Assembly (NCBI RefSeq): GCF_004923315.1
Contig: NZ_CP039650.1
Span: 1,947,501 to 2,011,500, forward strand
DNA from: Azospirillum sp. TSA2s
Lineage (GTDB): Bacteria > Pseudomonadota > Alphaproteobacteria > Azospirillales > Azospirillaceae
Direction: 5' to 3'
DNA length: 64,000 bases
This document shows, piece after piece, positions 33,306-43,195 of this stretch. The translations under genes were made by a program, and so were the position numbers. Under the pieces are notes generated by a model. That model was not told where the DNA came from. It did no database searches and saw only the letters and a program-made list of their open reading frames with translations. How positions within the stretch are numbered: the stretch's first letter is position 1; each line of letters starts with the position of its first letter.

Positions 33306-34976
33306 TTATTCCACTGTCTCCCGATTCCCGCCCGCCCGGTCAACGGCGCAGAGGTTCAGCGTCTCGCCCAAATTGTTGGGAATCGGACGGCAGCGCTGTG
33401 GGTCGAGCCGCAGGCCGAGCAACTCCGCCGCCTTCGCCGCGCCGGCCGTGTCGGGGATGGTGCTCAGCATCAGGAAGGGGCCGTGGTGGGACGCAACCTT
33501 GTCCTTCATGATGCCGAGATAGCCGTTGCCGACCGAATCCGGCTGCAGGAAGTTCGATTGGATGCGCACGAAGGTGATGCGCGGCGGGAAGGACGGAATG
33601 ACGTGCGAGATGGCCCAGTAGCCGCCCATCAGCACCATGGTGTCGTCCGCATCCTCGATGGGAGGCACCTCCGCCGTCACCCATTTGTCCGCCCAGGCGA
33701 CCCGCCCCCAATCGGCCGGCTGCACCGTCACCTGCACCAGCGCCAGCAGCGCCACCGCCAGCCCGATGCGCAGCCGGCGCGCCAGCGGCAGCAGCCCGAC
33801 CGCCATCACCAGCCCCAGCGGCGCCAGCATCTCCAGCGGCACCAGATAGCGGTAGATGCAGAACATCACCACCCACAGCGCGTAGGTGACGCTCAGTGCC
33901 GTCAGCAGGAACCGCGTCGCCGGTCCCTCGGTCAGCCAATCATTCCGCTTCCCCATCGATCGGCCGGCAACAGCGCAGACGAACCCGACCGGTACCAGAA
34001 CGAACAGCGCCAGCACCCGCAGGTCGAACCATGGCACCTCGCCCACCGTCAGGGGGTGGAAGGTGAAGACGAAGGGGAAGAACAGCCGCTGCCACAGGCC
34101 GGGCGGGAAGAAGCTGACATTGACGTAGTCGGAGAGGGCGGCGAAGGGCGACCGGAAGATGTGGTTCATGTGCGGGAAGACCGGATTCCCGTAATCGTGC
34201 CACAGATGCGCCATCCACACGCCGCCGCCCAGCGCCAGCCCCACCAGCACGCCGATGCCGAAGAAGAAGGCCAGCCACAGCCGCCGCCACGGCCGCGCCG
34301 GCAGGGCCAGGAAGCCCAGGCACAGCCCGACCGCATAGATCACCGTCGGATTCTTCAGCCCCATCGCCGCCCCGGCAAGCAGACCGGCCGCCGCGACGCG
34401 GGCGAAGCTGGGCAGCGGCCGTCCGTCCAGGATGCCGGGAAGGCTGGCGGCGACGACCGCTGCCGCGCCCAGAACGCCCAGGCTGACCACGTTGTCCTGA
34501 AAGGTGGTACCGATCAGCCCCAGCGTCCCACCGCCCAGCCCGCCCATCACCGCCAGCGCCACGGCAACCAACGTCCGTTTCAGATCCGGAACGTTCCGTA
34601 GGCAAAATGATGCCAGCAGATACAGCAGCGACAGGTTGATCCCCTGCAGCGTCCCCCACAGGAAGCCGGCCACCCTTGCCGGCAGGTGGGTGGCCAGCCA
34701 ATAGAAGGGCACGTCGAGGAAGGGGCTGTAGAAGCTCGGCATCTGCGCCGCGAGCAGATCGCGTCCGATCCGCCCGGTCAGCATCGCATAGCCGTTGTAC
34801 CAATGGTAATTCCGCAGGTCCCAGTTCGCGTCCATGCCGAAGGCCAGCGTCAGCAGACCATAGGCCGGCGGGGCCAGCAGCAGGAAGGCGATGCCGATCA
34901 GGCGGGCGCGGCGATCCAATGGGCCATCCGATGGGCGGTCTGACGGGCGGTCTTCGCGGGAGGCGGCTATCGGCAT
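33306..34976 (-). CDS. Polytopic membrane glycosyltransferase-like protein
   Basis: 556 residues from ATG 34976, with about ten to twelve hydrophobic segments. The first lumenal loop has an acidic pair in FGMDANWDLRNYHWYNG, reminiscent of GT-C enzymes that use polyprenyl-linked sugars. The C-terminal about 130 residues form a soluble periplasmic part. Position upstream of GtrB- and GtrA-like genes suggests it is the type-specific transferase that decorates O-antigen or another surface glycan. Specific function and acceptor are unknown. The N terminus is unusually Arg/Asp-rich, with repeated RPSD motifs. Confidence 0.7.
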   Translation of the reverse strand: MPIAASREDRPSDRPSDGPLDRRARLIGIAFLLLAPPAYGLLTLAFGMDANWDLRNYHWYNGYAMLTGRIGRDLLAAQMPSFYSPFLDVPFYWLATHLPARVAGFLWGTLQGINLSLLYLLASFCLRNVPDLKRTLVAVALAVMGGLGGGTLGLIGTTFQDNVVSLGVLGAAAVVAASLPGILDGRPLPSFARVAAAGLLAGAAMGLKNPTVIYAVGLCLGFLALPARPWRRLWLAFFFGIGVLVGLALGGGVWMAHLWHDYGNPVFPHMNHIFRSPFAALSDYVNVSFFPPGLWQRLFFPFVFTFHPLTVGEVPWFDLRVLALFVLVPVGFVCAVAGRSMGKRNDWLTEGPATRFLLTALSVTYALWVVMFCIYRYLVPLEMLAPLGLVMAVGLLPLARRLRIGLAVALLALVQVTVQPADWGRVAWADKWVTAEVPPIEDADDTMVLMGGYWAISHVIPSFPPRITFVRIQSNFLQPDSVGNGYLGIMKDKVASHHGPFLMLSTIPDTAGAAKAAELLGLRLDPQRCRPIPNNLGETLNLCAVDRAGGNRETVE

Positions 34977-35271
34977 CGGAACGGGACAACCTTGCTGTTG
35001 CGCGGTATTGTCCTTAGGTGGCGGTCGCGCTCTCCGCAAGGGGAATGCCGGTTCCGGCGCGGCGTTTCGGGGCCGGCAATCGGGCCAGACCGCGACGATG
35101 CGCAGCAAATCGCGCAACAAAGATGCGCGGCAGTGCATTCGCGCATGCCTGTTCGCTCATTGCGTGCCGGGAAAAGGGCAAGCTTCCTCTGGCAATGGCT
35201 TGTTCGGTCTGCTATTCACCACGCTCTGCATGCGCACGCTTGCGCCTTCTTGCGCGACAGGATTTCTGGCG
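34977..35271. other. Divergent intergenic region upstream of leuD
   Basis: About 295 bases between the polytopic transferase and leuD start codons. No credible gene was seen. A leuD promoter must lie here, but no recognisable leader peptide with Leu codons, riboswitch fold or -24/-12 box was identified by eye. Confidence 0.4.
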
Positions 35272-35883
35272 ATGGAAAAGTTCACGGTTCTCACCGGCGT
35301 TGCGGCGCCGCTGCCGATGATCAACGTCGATACCGACATGATCATCCCGAAGCAGTTCCTGAAGACCATCAAGCGGACGGGGCTTGGCAAGCATCTGTTC
35401 GACGAGATGCGTTACACCCCCGACGGGCAGGAGATCCCGGACTTCGTCCTGAACAAGCCGGCCTACCGCAAGGCCAGCATCCTGGTTTCCGGCGACAATT
35501 TCGGCTGCGGCTCCTCGCGTGAGCATGCGCCGTGGGCGCTGGCCGACTTCGGGATCCGCTGCATCATCGCCCCCAGCTTCGCCGACATCTTCTACAACAA
35601 CTGTTTCAAGAACGGCATCCTGCCGATCAAGTTGCCGAAGGAGCAGGTGGACCTGCTGCTCGACGACGCGTCGCGCGGGTCGAACGCCGTCATCTCGGTC
35701 GACCTTGAGAAGCAGAGCATCACCGGCCCGGACGGCGGCACCATCTCCTTCGAGCTGGACCCCTTCCGCAAGCATTGCCTGCTGAACGGCCTGGACGATA
35801 TCGGCCTGACGCTGCAGCAGGCGGCCCATATCGACGGGTACGAGGGCAAGCAGCGCGCCGGCCAGCCGTGGATGTGGGGCTGA
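35272..35883 (+). CDS. leuD: 3-isopropylmalate dehydratase small subunit
   Basis: 203 residues from ATG 35272. Swivelling-domain motifs are NVDTDMIIPKQFL and the ligand-binding loop FGCGSSREHAPWAL. With LeuC it isomerises 2- to 3-isopropylmalate in leucine synthesis. leuC is not in this window, as is common in alphaproteobacteria. leuB follows after 71 bases and is probably cotranscribed. Confidence 0.96.
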   Translation: MEKFTVLTGVAAPLPMINVDTDMIIPKQFLKTIKRTGLGKHLFDEMRYTPDGQEIPDFVLNKPAYRKASILVSGDNFGCGSSREHAPWALADFGIRCIIAPSFADIFYNNCFKNGILPIKLPKEQVDLLLDDASRGSNAVISVDLEKQSITGPDGGTISFELDPFRKHCLLNGLDDIGLTLQQAAHIDGYEGKQRAGQPWMWG

Positions 35884-35954
35884 CCGCCCCCGTCCTCCCC
35901 CGATCTCCTCAACTTCTGTCTTCTTGACGTCTGATATTTGGGAGTGCGCCCGCC

Positions 35955-37070
35955 ATGGCCGCCAATAAGAAGCTTCTGTTCCTCCCCGGTGACGGTATCG
36001 GCCCGGAGGTGATGCGCCAGGTTCGCCGGGTCATCGACTGGATGGACCGCAAGCGCAAGATCACCTTCGACGTGTCCGAAGGCCTGGTCGGCGGCGCGGC
36101 CATCGAGGCCTACGGCGTTCCGCTGTCCGACGCCACGCTGGCCGAGGCGCTGGCGGTGGACGCGGTGATGCTGGGCGCCGTCGGCGGCCCGAAGTGGGAC
36201 AACCCCAGCGACTACACCAAGCGTCCGGAAGCCGGCCTGCTGACCCTGCGCAAGGAACTGGGCCTGTTCGCCAACCTGCGCCCGGCCGTGGTGTTCGACG
36301 CGCTGGTCGACGCCTCGACCCTCAAGGCCGACGTCATCCGCGGCCTGGACATCCTGATCGTCCGCGAGCTGACCGGCGGCGTCTATTTCGGTGAGCCGCG
36401 CGGCATCACCGACATCGGCAACGGCGAGCGCCGCGGCGTCAACACCCAGGTCTACACCACGTCGGAAATCCGCCGCGTCGCCCGCGTCGCGTTCGAGCTG
36501 GCCCGCAAGCGCGGCAACAAGCTCTGCTCGATGGAAAAGGCGAACGTCATGGAATCCGGCCTGCTGTGGCGGCAGGAAGTGACCAAGCTGCACCAGGAAG
36601 AGTTCCAGGACGTCGAGCTGAGCCACATGTACGCCGACAACGGTGCCATGCAGCTGCTGAAGAACCCGAAGCAGTTCGACGTGATCGTCACCGACAACCT
36701 GTTCGGCGACATCCTGTCGGACGAGGCGGCGATGATGACCGGCTCGCTCGGCATGCTGCCGTCGGCCTCGCTGGGCGCCCCGGATGCCAACGGCAACCGC
36801 AAGGCCCTGTACGAGCCGGTGCACGGCTCCGCCCCGGACATCGCCGGCCGCGATCTGGCCAATCCGTGCGCCACCCTGCTGTCCTTCGCGATGTGCCTGC
36901 GCTACTCGTTCAACCTGGACGAGGACGCCAAGCTGATCGAGCGGGCCATTCAGAACGTGCTGGGCGGCGGCATGCGCACGGCCGACATCATGGCCCCGGG
37001 CATGGCGCGCTGCTCCACCACCGTCATGGGCGATTCGATCCTGCGCGAGCTGGACAAGCTGGCGTCCTGA
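35955..37070 (+). CDS. leuB: 3-isopropylmalate dehydrogenase
   Basis: 371 residues. Decarboxylating dehydrogenase motifs are LPGDGIGPEVM, RELTGGVYFGEPRG, the Mg2+ ligands in VTDNLFGDILSDEAAM, and the NAD+ loop EPVHGSAPDIAGR. It oxidises and decarboxylates 3-isopropylmalate. It is the last gene of leuD-leuB, closed by a strong terminator. Confidence 0.97.
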   Translation: MAANKKLLFLPGDGIGPEVMRQVRRVIDWMDRKRKITFDVSEGLVGGAAIEAYGVPLSDATLAEALAVDAVMLGAVGGPKWDNPSDYTKRPEAGLLTLRKELGLFANLRPAVVFDALVDASTLKADVIRGLDILIVRELTGGVYFGEPRGITDIGNGERRGVNTQVYTTSEIRRVARVAFELARKRGNKLCSMEKANVMESGLLWRQEVTKLHQEEFQDVELSHMYADNGAMQLLKNPKQFDVIVTDNLFGDILSDEAAMMTGSLGMLPSASLGAPDANGNRKALYEPVHGSAPDIAGRDLANPCATLLSFAMCLRYSFNLDEDAKLIERAIQNVLGGGMRTADIMAPGMARCSTTVMGDSILRELDKLAS

Positions 37071-37094
37071 TCTCCCAATCGGCAGCGCCTTAAG

Positions 37095-37128
37095 AAAAAG
37101 CCCCCGTCCGCAAGGACGGGGGCTTTTT
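37095..37128. terminator. Bidirectional terminator after leuB
   Basis: AAAAAGCCCCCGTCC, loop GCAA, then GGACGGGGGCTTTTT is a perfect hairpin with A- and T-runs on both flanks. It can end leuB and the convergent KGG gene. Confidence 0.95.
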
Positions 37129-37175
37129 CGTCTGCACGATCCATAGCGTTTCAATCGCCCCGGTCGGTCGCCGCG

Positions 37176-37466
37176 TCAGTCGCCGCCTGCCGGACGGTCG
37201 GCCGACCGCCCGCCATGGCTCGCCTGTCCACCCTTGCGGCCGGCTTCCGCCGCCAGCGAGGGGTTCTTGGAGAAGCTGCGCGAAGAGGCGGGGACACTGC
37301 GCCCACCCTTGCGCCCGGCTTCCGCCGCGAGTTCCGGGTTCTTTGAAAAGCTACGTTTGTCGGCCGGCACGCTTTCGCCGCCCTTGCTGGCGATTTGGCG
37401 TTGCCGATCAGGGTCCATCGACGCAAAGCCGCGGCCCGACGTGCGATTGCTCTCTTTCGAGGCCAT
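37176..37466 (-). CDS. KGG-repeat stress-induced protein (GsiB/YciG-like)
   Basis: 96 residues; CGGAGG sits about seven bases before ATG 37466. Three KGG-type repeats are seen (IASKGGES, GRKGGRSV, GRKGGQAS) separated by RSFSKNPxLAAEAGRKGG units, of which the last two are near-duplicate. The protein is hydrophilic and glycine-rich, hydrophilin-like, as in general-stress proteins of many bacteria. A protective role in desiccation or osmotic stress is inferred from the family. Confidence 0.85.
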   Translation of the reverse strand: MASKESNRTSGRGFASMDPDRQRQIASKGGESVPADKRSFSKNPELAAEAGRKGGRSVPASSRSFSKNPSLAAEAGRKGGQASHGGRSADRPAGGD

Positions 37467-37631
37467 AACCAACCTCCGACTGTGCCTTGTTGACTTGACA
37501 ACCGGACAGCCGGGGGGTTGGTTCCAAATCACCGATAAATTCTGCAACCGGAATTGTCGGTGCGGCGATCATTTCGTTTTGGGAACGGTCTTGTCGCGAC
37601 CGTTGCTCATCCCGCTGATCACCCCCGTTGC

Positions 37632-38513
37632 TCATCCTGGGGCTTGCAGCTTGGCGATCGCCTCGGCCAGGGTCACCAGCCTTCGGGCGTTCTCGACATG
37701 CAGGTTCTCCACCAGCTTGCCGTCGACCAGAACCACGCCCTTGCCGGCGGCGGCTGCCTCCGCGTGGGCGGCGATGATGCGGTGGGCCTGGGCGATCTCC
37801 TCGTCATCCGGGGCGAAGGCGGCGTTGCAGGCGGCAATCGTCTTGGGATGGATCAGCGTCTTGCCGTCGAAGCCCAACTCGCGCCCCTGGAGGCAGGAGG
37901 CGGCGAAGCCCTCCTCGTCGTTCAGGTCCAGATGCACGCCGTCCAGCACCGCCAGCCCATAGGCCCGTGCCGCCAGCAGGCACAGCCCCAGGCTGGTGAT
38001 CATCGGCAGCCGCTGCGCCGTGTGGGCGGCGTGCAGGTCCTTGGCAAGGTCGGAGGTCCCGAGCACCAGCGCGCCGACGGCGGGGGAGGCCCCGGCGATC
38101 TCCTTGGCGTTCAGGATGCCCAGCGGCGTCTCCATCATGCACCAGATGGTCTGGCCGGCCGGTGCGCCTGCGGCGCGCAGCACCGCCTCGGCCTGCCGCA
38201 CCGCGTCGGCGCTCTCCACCTTCGGCAGCAGCACGGCATCGGCGCCGCTGGCCGCGGCCATGCGCAGATCGTCATAGCCCCAGGGGGTGTTCAGCCCGTT
38301 GACGCGGACGATCAGTTCCCGCCCGCCATAGCCGCCGGCCGACAGCGCGGCCGCGATGGTGTCGCGCGCCATCGCCTTGGCGTCGGGGGCGACCGCATCC
38401 TCCAAGTCGAGGATCAGCCCGTCGGCGGGCAGGCTGCGTCCCTTCTCCAGGGCGCGGGCGTTCGAACCCGGCATGTAGAGCACGCTGCGGCGGGGGCGGA
38501 CGGTCGTGGCCAT
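37632..38513 (-). CDS. HpcH/HpaI-family CoA-ester lyase (citrate lyase beta-like)
   Basis: 293 residues. Family motifs are RRSVLYMPGSNARALEK, DGLILDLEDAVAP (Mg2+ ligands), VRVNGLNTPWGYDD, LPKVESA and CMMETPLGILN. Such enzymes cleave or form malyl-CoA, citramalyl-CoA or beta-methylmalyl-CoA. The specific substrate is not decidable without activity data. It is monocistronic and divergent from pdxY. Confidence 0.85.
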   Translation of the reverse strand: MATTVRPRRSVLYMPGSNARALEKGRSLPADGLILDLEDAVAPDAKAMARDTIAAALSAGGYGGRELIVRVNGLNTPWGYDDLRMAAASGADAVLLPKVESADAVRQAEAVLRAAGAPAGQTIWCMMETPLGILNAKEIAGASPAVGALVLGTSDLAKDLHAAHTAQRLPMITSLGLCLLAARAYGLAVLDGVHLDLNDEEGFAASCLQGRELGFDGKTLIHPKTIAACNAAFAPDDEEIAQAHRIIAAHAEAAAAGKGVVLVDGKLVENLHVENARRLVTLAEAIAKLQAPG

Positions 38514-38699
38514 GACGGTTTCCCGGAAATGCGGATGGTTGGAGACGGCAGCTTTAGCCGCGGGGCGCCGCCCTGTCCATGGGCCAGGCCGTCACAGTGC
38601 CCGCACGGGCCGGCGCATGGCAGCCATGCCGCAAGCCCCGGCCATCGTCCCGGAGTCGGCGGCTTTACGCCCGGCGGACGGTCGCTTACGCTTTCCCGC

Positions 38700-39560
38700 A
38701 TGAAAAGCGTCCTCACCATCCAATCGCACGTCGCCTATGGCTATGTCGGCAACCGGGCCGCGGTGTTTCCGCTGCAGCGGTTGGGGATCGACGCCACGGC
38801 GGTGAACACCGTCCAGTTCTCCAACCACACCGGCTATGGCGCCTGGACCGGACAGGTCTTCACGGCGGAGCATATCGCCGACATCGTCGACGGCATCGCC
38901 GCCCGCGGCGTGCTGCCGGCTCAGGACGCGGTGCTGTCCGGCTATATGGGCGCCGTCGAACTGGGGCAGGTGATCGTGGAGACCGCGGCGCGGGTGAAGG
39001 GCGTCAATCCGAATGCGATCTATTGCTGCGATCCGGTGATGGGCGATGTCGGCCGCGGCTTCTTCGTGCGGCCCGGCCTGCCGGAATTCATCCGCGACCA
39101 TGCGGTGCCGGCCGCCGACCTGATGACGCCGAACCAGTTCGAACTGGAGTATCTGACCGACCGCAAGGTGGAAACGCTGGACGACGCGCTGGGCGCCACC
39201 GCTGCGTTGCGTGCGCGCGGGCCACGGCTGGTGCTGGTCACCAGCCTGACCCGCAGCGATGCCGATCCCGACAGCATCGAGATGCTGGCCGACGGCGCCG
39301 ACGGCTCCTGGCTGGTGTCCACGCCGCGCCTGACCTTCGACCCGCCGCCCAACGGGTCGGGAGACGCGGTGGCGGCGCTGTTCCTCGCCCATTACCTGAC
39401 CGCCTTCCACCCGGCCGACGCGCTGGAAAAGGCGGCGGCGGCGATCTTCGCCATCTTCGAGGCGACCAAGCGCATCGGCACGCGCGAGCTTCAGCTGATT
39501 GCCGCCCAGGACGATTTCGTCAACCCGCCCCGCCGTTTCACCGCAACGCGGATTCGCTGA
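38700..39560 (+). CDS. pdxY: Pyridoxal kinase PdxY
   Basis: 286 residues from ATG 38700. Ribokinase-fold motifs are VLTIQSHVAYGYVGNRAAVFP, VNTVQFSNHTGYG, CDPVMGD, LMTPNQFELEYLT, and the anion-hole/catalytic region PPPNGSGDAVAALF. It phosphorylates pyridoxal (salvage of vitamin B6). The histidine kinase gene is convergent, seven bases beyond its stop. Confidence 0.93.
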   Translation: MKSVLTIQSHVAYGYVGNRAAVFPLQRLGIDATAVNTVQFSNHTGYGAWTGQVFTAEHIADIVDGIAARGVLPAQDAVLSGYMGAVELGQVIVETAARVKGVNPNAIYCCDPVMGDVGRGFFVRPGLPEFIRDHAVPAADLMTPNQFELEYLTDRKVETLDDALGATAALRARGPRLVLVTSLTRSDADPDSIEMLADGADGSWLVSTPRLTFDPPPNGSGDAVAALFLAHYLTAFHPADALEKAAAAIFAIFEATKRIGTRELQLIAAQDDFVNPPRRFTATRIR

Positions 39561-39567
39561 GGCGGTC

Positions 39568-41757
39568 TCAGGCCGCAGGCGCGGCGTGGCTGCCCATTTT
39601 CATGGGACGATCCACCACCCGTTCCGCCGGCAGCCGCACCGTCATCGCGGTCCCGGCCCCCGGCGCGCTGCGGCAGGTCAGCGTTCCGCCATGCAGGTCG
39701 ATGAAGTTCTTCGAGATCGACAGGCCCAGCCCGGTGCCCTCGTACCTGCGGTTCGCGGCATTCTCCGCCTGACGGAAGGGCTGGAACAGGTCGGCCATGA
39801 AGTCGGGCGGGATGCCGATCCCGGTATCGGCCACCGTCAATGCGAAGCCGCCATCCTCGTCCAGCCCGGCGGTGATGGTGATGCTTCCGCCGTTGGGCGT
39901 GAACTTCACGGCGTTGGACAGCAGGTTCAGGATCACCTGCTTGAAGGCCCGGCGGTCGACCCACAGGGTGGCGACGGCGGCGGTCGCCTCGTTGTGGATG
40001 GCGACCCCGCCGGCGGCGGCGCGGTCGCGCACCATCATCAGGCATTGCCCGACCGCCTCATGCGCCTCGACCGCCTCTTCGCAAAGCTCGAACTGGCCGG
40101 ATTCCAGCTTCGACATGTCCAGCACGGCGTTGACGATGTCGAGCAGATGGCGGCCGCTGTCGTGGATGTCGGCGATGCAGGACTTCTGCCGTTCGTTGAC
40201 GGCGCCGAAGAACTCGCTGTCCAGCACCTCGGCGAAGCCGATGATGGCGTTCAGCGGGGTGCGCAGCTCGTGGCTCATGTTGGCCAGGAACTCGCTCTTC
40301 GCCCGGTTCGCCAGTTCCGCCTGCGTCTTCGAGGCGATCAGTTCCGCCTCCTGCTGCTTGCGGCGGGTCATGTCGCGGATGACGCCGACATAGATGCGGG
40401 GTTCGTCCGGACGCAGCGCGCCGACGGAAGCCGGGTAGGAGTCCGCGGCGCAGGGGCCGCCGCCCAAGCGCAGATCGCTGACGGTGAAGCCGACCGGAAA
40501 AGCACGGCCGTCGCGGCGCAGGGCGGTCAGGTCGCGGTCGTTGGCGCCGCCGCGGGCGTCGGGGATCAGCGCCTCGATCGGCTGGCCGATCATCTCGTGC
40601 TCCGGCACGCCGAACATCATCTCGGCCGCCCGGTTGAAGGTGACGATGCGCCCGGCGGTGTCGAAGGTGACCACGGCATCCAGCATGGAATCGAGGATGC
40701 CGCGGATCCGGCGCGAGGCGCGGGCCAGCCGGGCCTGATCCTCCTCGCGACGGGCATGCTGGCGGACGACGAAGGCGGTCAGCAGGGCGATGGCGATCGT
40801 CATCGCCGTGCCGATGGCGGTCCAGGCCGCCGTGTCGCGCCGCCATTCGGCCAGCGCCACCGCCACCGGCAGGGTCGCCACGATGACGAAGGGATAGCCC
40901 TGCACCCGCCGCACGCTGACCAGACTGTCGATTCCGGCCCCCGGGCCGGGTGCCATGCCGCGGATGGTGGTCTCGTCATGCGCGGCAAGCGCAGTCCACA
41001 CCGCCGGCCAGTCGGTCAGCCGGTCCGGTCCGTTGCGGCCCGGCGGCCGGTCCAGCAGGACGGTGCCGTCCTCCAGCGCCAGGAACACGCTGCCCTTGCG
41101 GTCGATGTCCCGCGATTCCAGCGTCGCCGCCAGGCGCGTCGGATCGACCATGGCGACCATCACGCCGCGGAAGCCGCCGTCGCGGTCCAGCCAGCGCCGG
41201 CTGAAGGGGATGACCTGGGTGCCGGGCCTCACCCGGCTGTTGATGGCGGCACCGACATACAGCCCCTCTCCGGCACCCGCGAGCGGCCCGGTGAAATAGG
41301 CGCGGTCGGACAGCGGAAGCTTCGGAAGAGGCACGTCGGCCGAATGATGCAGGGCGAAGCCGTCACTGTCGACCACCACCAGGTCGGCCAGTTCGGCAAA
41401 GGAATCGCGCCGCTGGCGCAAATGGTCGTGGATGGCCGTGCTGCCGCGGCGCGTGCCCTCGGGAAGCGTGTCGAGTGCGAAGGACAGGTCGCGCAGAAGT
41501 TGGTCCACCGCGAAGGCCGTCCGCAGCGTCTGCGATTCCAGCATGCGGGCAAGATCGCGGGTGGCCCGCTCGCCGGCATCCAGCGCCTCGCGCCGGCCCT
41601 GGACGATGCCGTAGCCGATCAGCGCGTTCACCACCAGGATGAAGGCAAGGCCGGACGCGGTCATCAGGAACCGCACCGATCCCAGGCGGCCGCGCAACGC
41701 CCGCGCCAGATTGGCGGGGCAGGACAGCGGGGGGGAGGCTGACCCGGGGACGGGCAT
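39568..41757 (-). CDS. Membrane sensor histidine kinase with periplasmic Cache-type and cytoplasmic PAS domains
   Basis: 729 residues. Transmembrane helices lie near 30-52 and 293-318 (AIGTAMTIAIALLTAFVV), enclosing a periplasmic sensor with FALHHSADVPLP and DRAYFTGPL typical of dCache folds. A PAS domain (about 345-465) follows. The H box FLANMSHELRTPLNAI, N box LLSNAVKFTP, G1 VADTGIGIP and G2 GTGLGLSI complete the kinase. No cognate response regulator is adjacent, so its partner is elsewhere. It is probably a small-molecule sensor; the ligand is unknown. Confidence 0.9.
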   Translation of the reverse strand: MPVPGSASPPLSCPANLARALRGRLGSVRFLMTASGLAFILVVNALIGYGIVQGRREALDAGERATRDLARMLESQTLRTAFAVDQLLRDLSFALDTLPEGTRRGSTAIHDHLRQRRDSFAELADLVVVDSDGFALHHSADVPLPKLPLSDRAYFTGPLAGAGEGLYVGAAINSRVRPGTQVIPFSRRWLDRDGGFRGVMVAMVDPTRLAATLESRDIDRKGSVFLALEDGTVLLDRPPGRNGPDRLTDWPAVWTALAAHDETTIRGMAPGPGAGIDSLVSVRRVQGYPFVIVATLPVAVALAEWRRDTAAWTAIGTAMTIAIALLTAFVVRQHARREEDQARLARASRRIRGILDSMLDAVVTFDTAGRIVTFNRAAEMMFGVPEHEMIGQPIEALIPDARGGANDRDLTALRRDGRAFPVGFTVSDLRLGGGPCAADSYPASVGALRPDEPRIYVGVIRDMTRRKQQEAELIASKTQAELANRAKSEFLANMSHELRTPLNAIIGFAEVLDSEFFGAVNERQKSCIADIHDSGRHLLDIVNAVLDMSKLESGQFELCEEAVEAHEAVGQCLMMVRDRAAAGGVAIHNEATAAVATLWVDRRAFKQVILNLLSNAVKFTPNGGSITITAGLDEDGGFALTVADTGIGIPPDFMADLFQPFRQAENAANRRYEGTGLGLSISKNFIDLHGGTLTCRSAPGAGTAMTVRLPAERVVDRPMKMGSHAAPAA

Positions 41758-42022
41758 CGGCGTTTCGGCTTCCAGTGGGGCTTGCGGCCGGACGGCCCGT
41801 GTTGACTAGATGAACCGGCACCCTAAAGAAAGTGTAATTGGACTGAAACATGGGGATTGCCGATGCGCGCAGATGCCGCGCCGCCGCGTTCCCGTCCTGG
41901 GAGCCGACATCGCGCCTTGCGCCACCCTGCCATTCCCCGTCACCGTCCCGTCGGCGGTTGCCGGGAACGGCTCCATCCGCTAGGTAAGGGACCATCTTGG
42001 CAGCCGGATTGCCCATAGTCCC

Positions 42023-43195
42023 ATGACCGACGGACCGCTTTCGCTCTACCGCGCCCGCCGCGGTAGCGGCACGCTTCGCCCCGATCCCGACCAGGAACTG
42101 GCGGCGGAGAAGTTCCAAAGCCTGTATCAGGCGCTGAAGGGCTATCAGCCGCAGCCCGCCGGCGACGACAGGCCGGCCGGGGGAGGGTGGCTGGAACGGT
42201 TCGGCCTGGGCCGCCGTCGCGCCACGCCGCCGCCGCCGGACATCGCCTCCACCGCGCCGCAGGGGCTGTACATCTACGGCAGCGTCGGCCGCGGCAAGTC
42301 GATGCTGATGGACCTGTTCTATGAGACCGCCCCGGTCGACAAGAAGCGGCGCGTCCATTTCCACGAATTCATGCTGGAGATCCACCAGCGCATCCACGAC
42401 CACCGCCAGTCCGGCAAGGGCAGGGGAGACGGCCCGGACGAGGCGCTGCCCGAACTGGCCCGCGCGCTCGCCGACGAGGCGTGGCTGCTCTGCTTCGACG
42501 AGTTCCACGTCACCAACATCGTCGACGCGATGATCCTGGGCCGGCTTTTCACCAACCTGTTCGATTTGGGCGTGGTGGTGGTGGCGACCTCCAACTGGCC
42601 GCCGGACATGCTGTACAAGGACGGGCTCCAGCGCGAGCTGTTCCTGCCCTTCATCGCGCTCCTCAAGGACAAGCTCGACATCCTGTCGCTGGACGGCCCA
42701 ACCGACTACCGGCTGGACCGGCTGAAGGGCGTGCCGATCTACCACCACCCGCTGGGCGCCGCATCGGATTCCGCCCTTGCCAATGCCTTCTCCGACCTGA
42801 CCGGCGGTGCGGCTGGCGAGCCCTGCCACCTGACGGTGCAGGGCCGCCGCGTCGAGATCGACCGTGCCGCCAAATGCGTGGCCTGGGTCGATTTCTGGAA
42901 CCTGTGCGGCAAGCCGCTGGGGGCGGCCGACTATCTGGCCATCGCCACCCACTTCCACACGGTCCTGATCAACCACGTGCCCACGATGAAGGACGAGCTG
43001 CGCAACGAGGCCAAGCGCTTCATGACGCTGATCGACGCGCTGTACGAGCACAAGGTCAACGTCGTCATCGCCGCCGAGGGCCCGCCCGAACGCCTTTATC
43101 CGGAAGGCACCCACGCTTTCGAGTTCGAGCGCACGGTCAGTCGGTTGATGGAGATGCAGAGCGAAGATTACCTGCAACGGCAGCATTTGACCTGA
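42023..43195 (+). CDS. zapE: Cell division ATPase ZapE (AFG1 family)
   Basis: 390 residues. P-loop GSVGRGKSMLMD and Walker B-like LLCFDEFHVTNIVDAMIL, with ARELFIP-type downstream sequence RELFLPFIALL. ZapE destabilises FtsZ polymers and is needed for growth under anaerobic or heat stress in E. coli. Its last 59 bases overlap the 3' end of bioB on the other strand. Confidence 0.93.
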   Translation: MTDGPLSLYRARRGSGTLRPDPDQELAAEKFQSLYQALKGYQPQPAGDDRPAGGGWLERFGLGRRRATPPPPDIASTAPQGLYIYGSVGRGKSMLMDLFYETAPVDKKRRVHFHEFMLEIHQRIHDHRQSGKGRGDGPDEALPELARALADEAWLLCFDEFHVTNIVDAMILGRLFTNLFDLGVVVVATSNWPPDMLYKDGLQRELFLPFIALLKDKLDILSLDGPTDYRLDRLKGVPIYHHPLGAASDSALANAFSDLTGGAAGEPCHLTVQGRRVEIDRAAKCVAWVDFWNLCGKPLGAADYLAIATHFHTVLINHVPTMKDELRNEAKRFMTLIDALYEHKVNVVIAAEGPPERLYPEGTHAFEFERTVSRLMEMQSEDYLQRQHLT

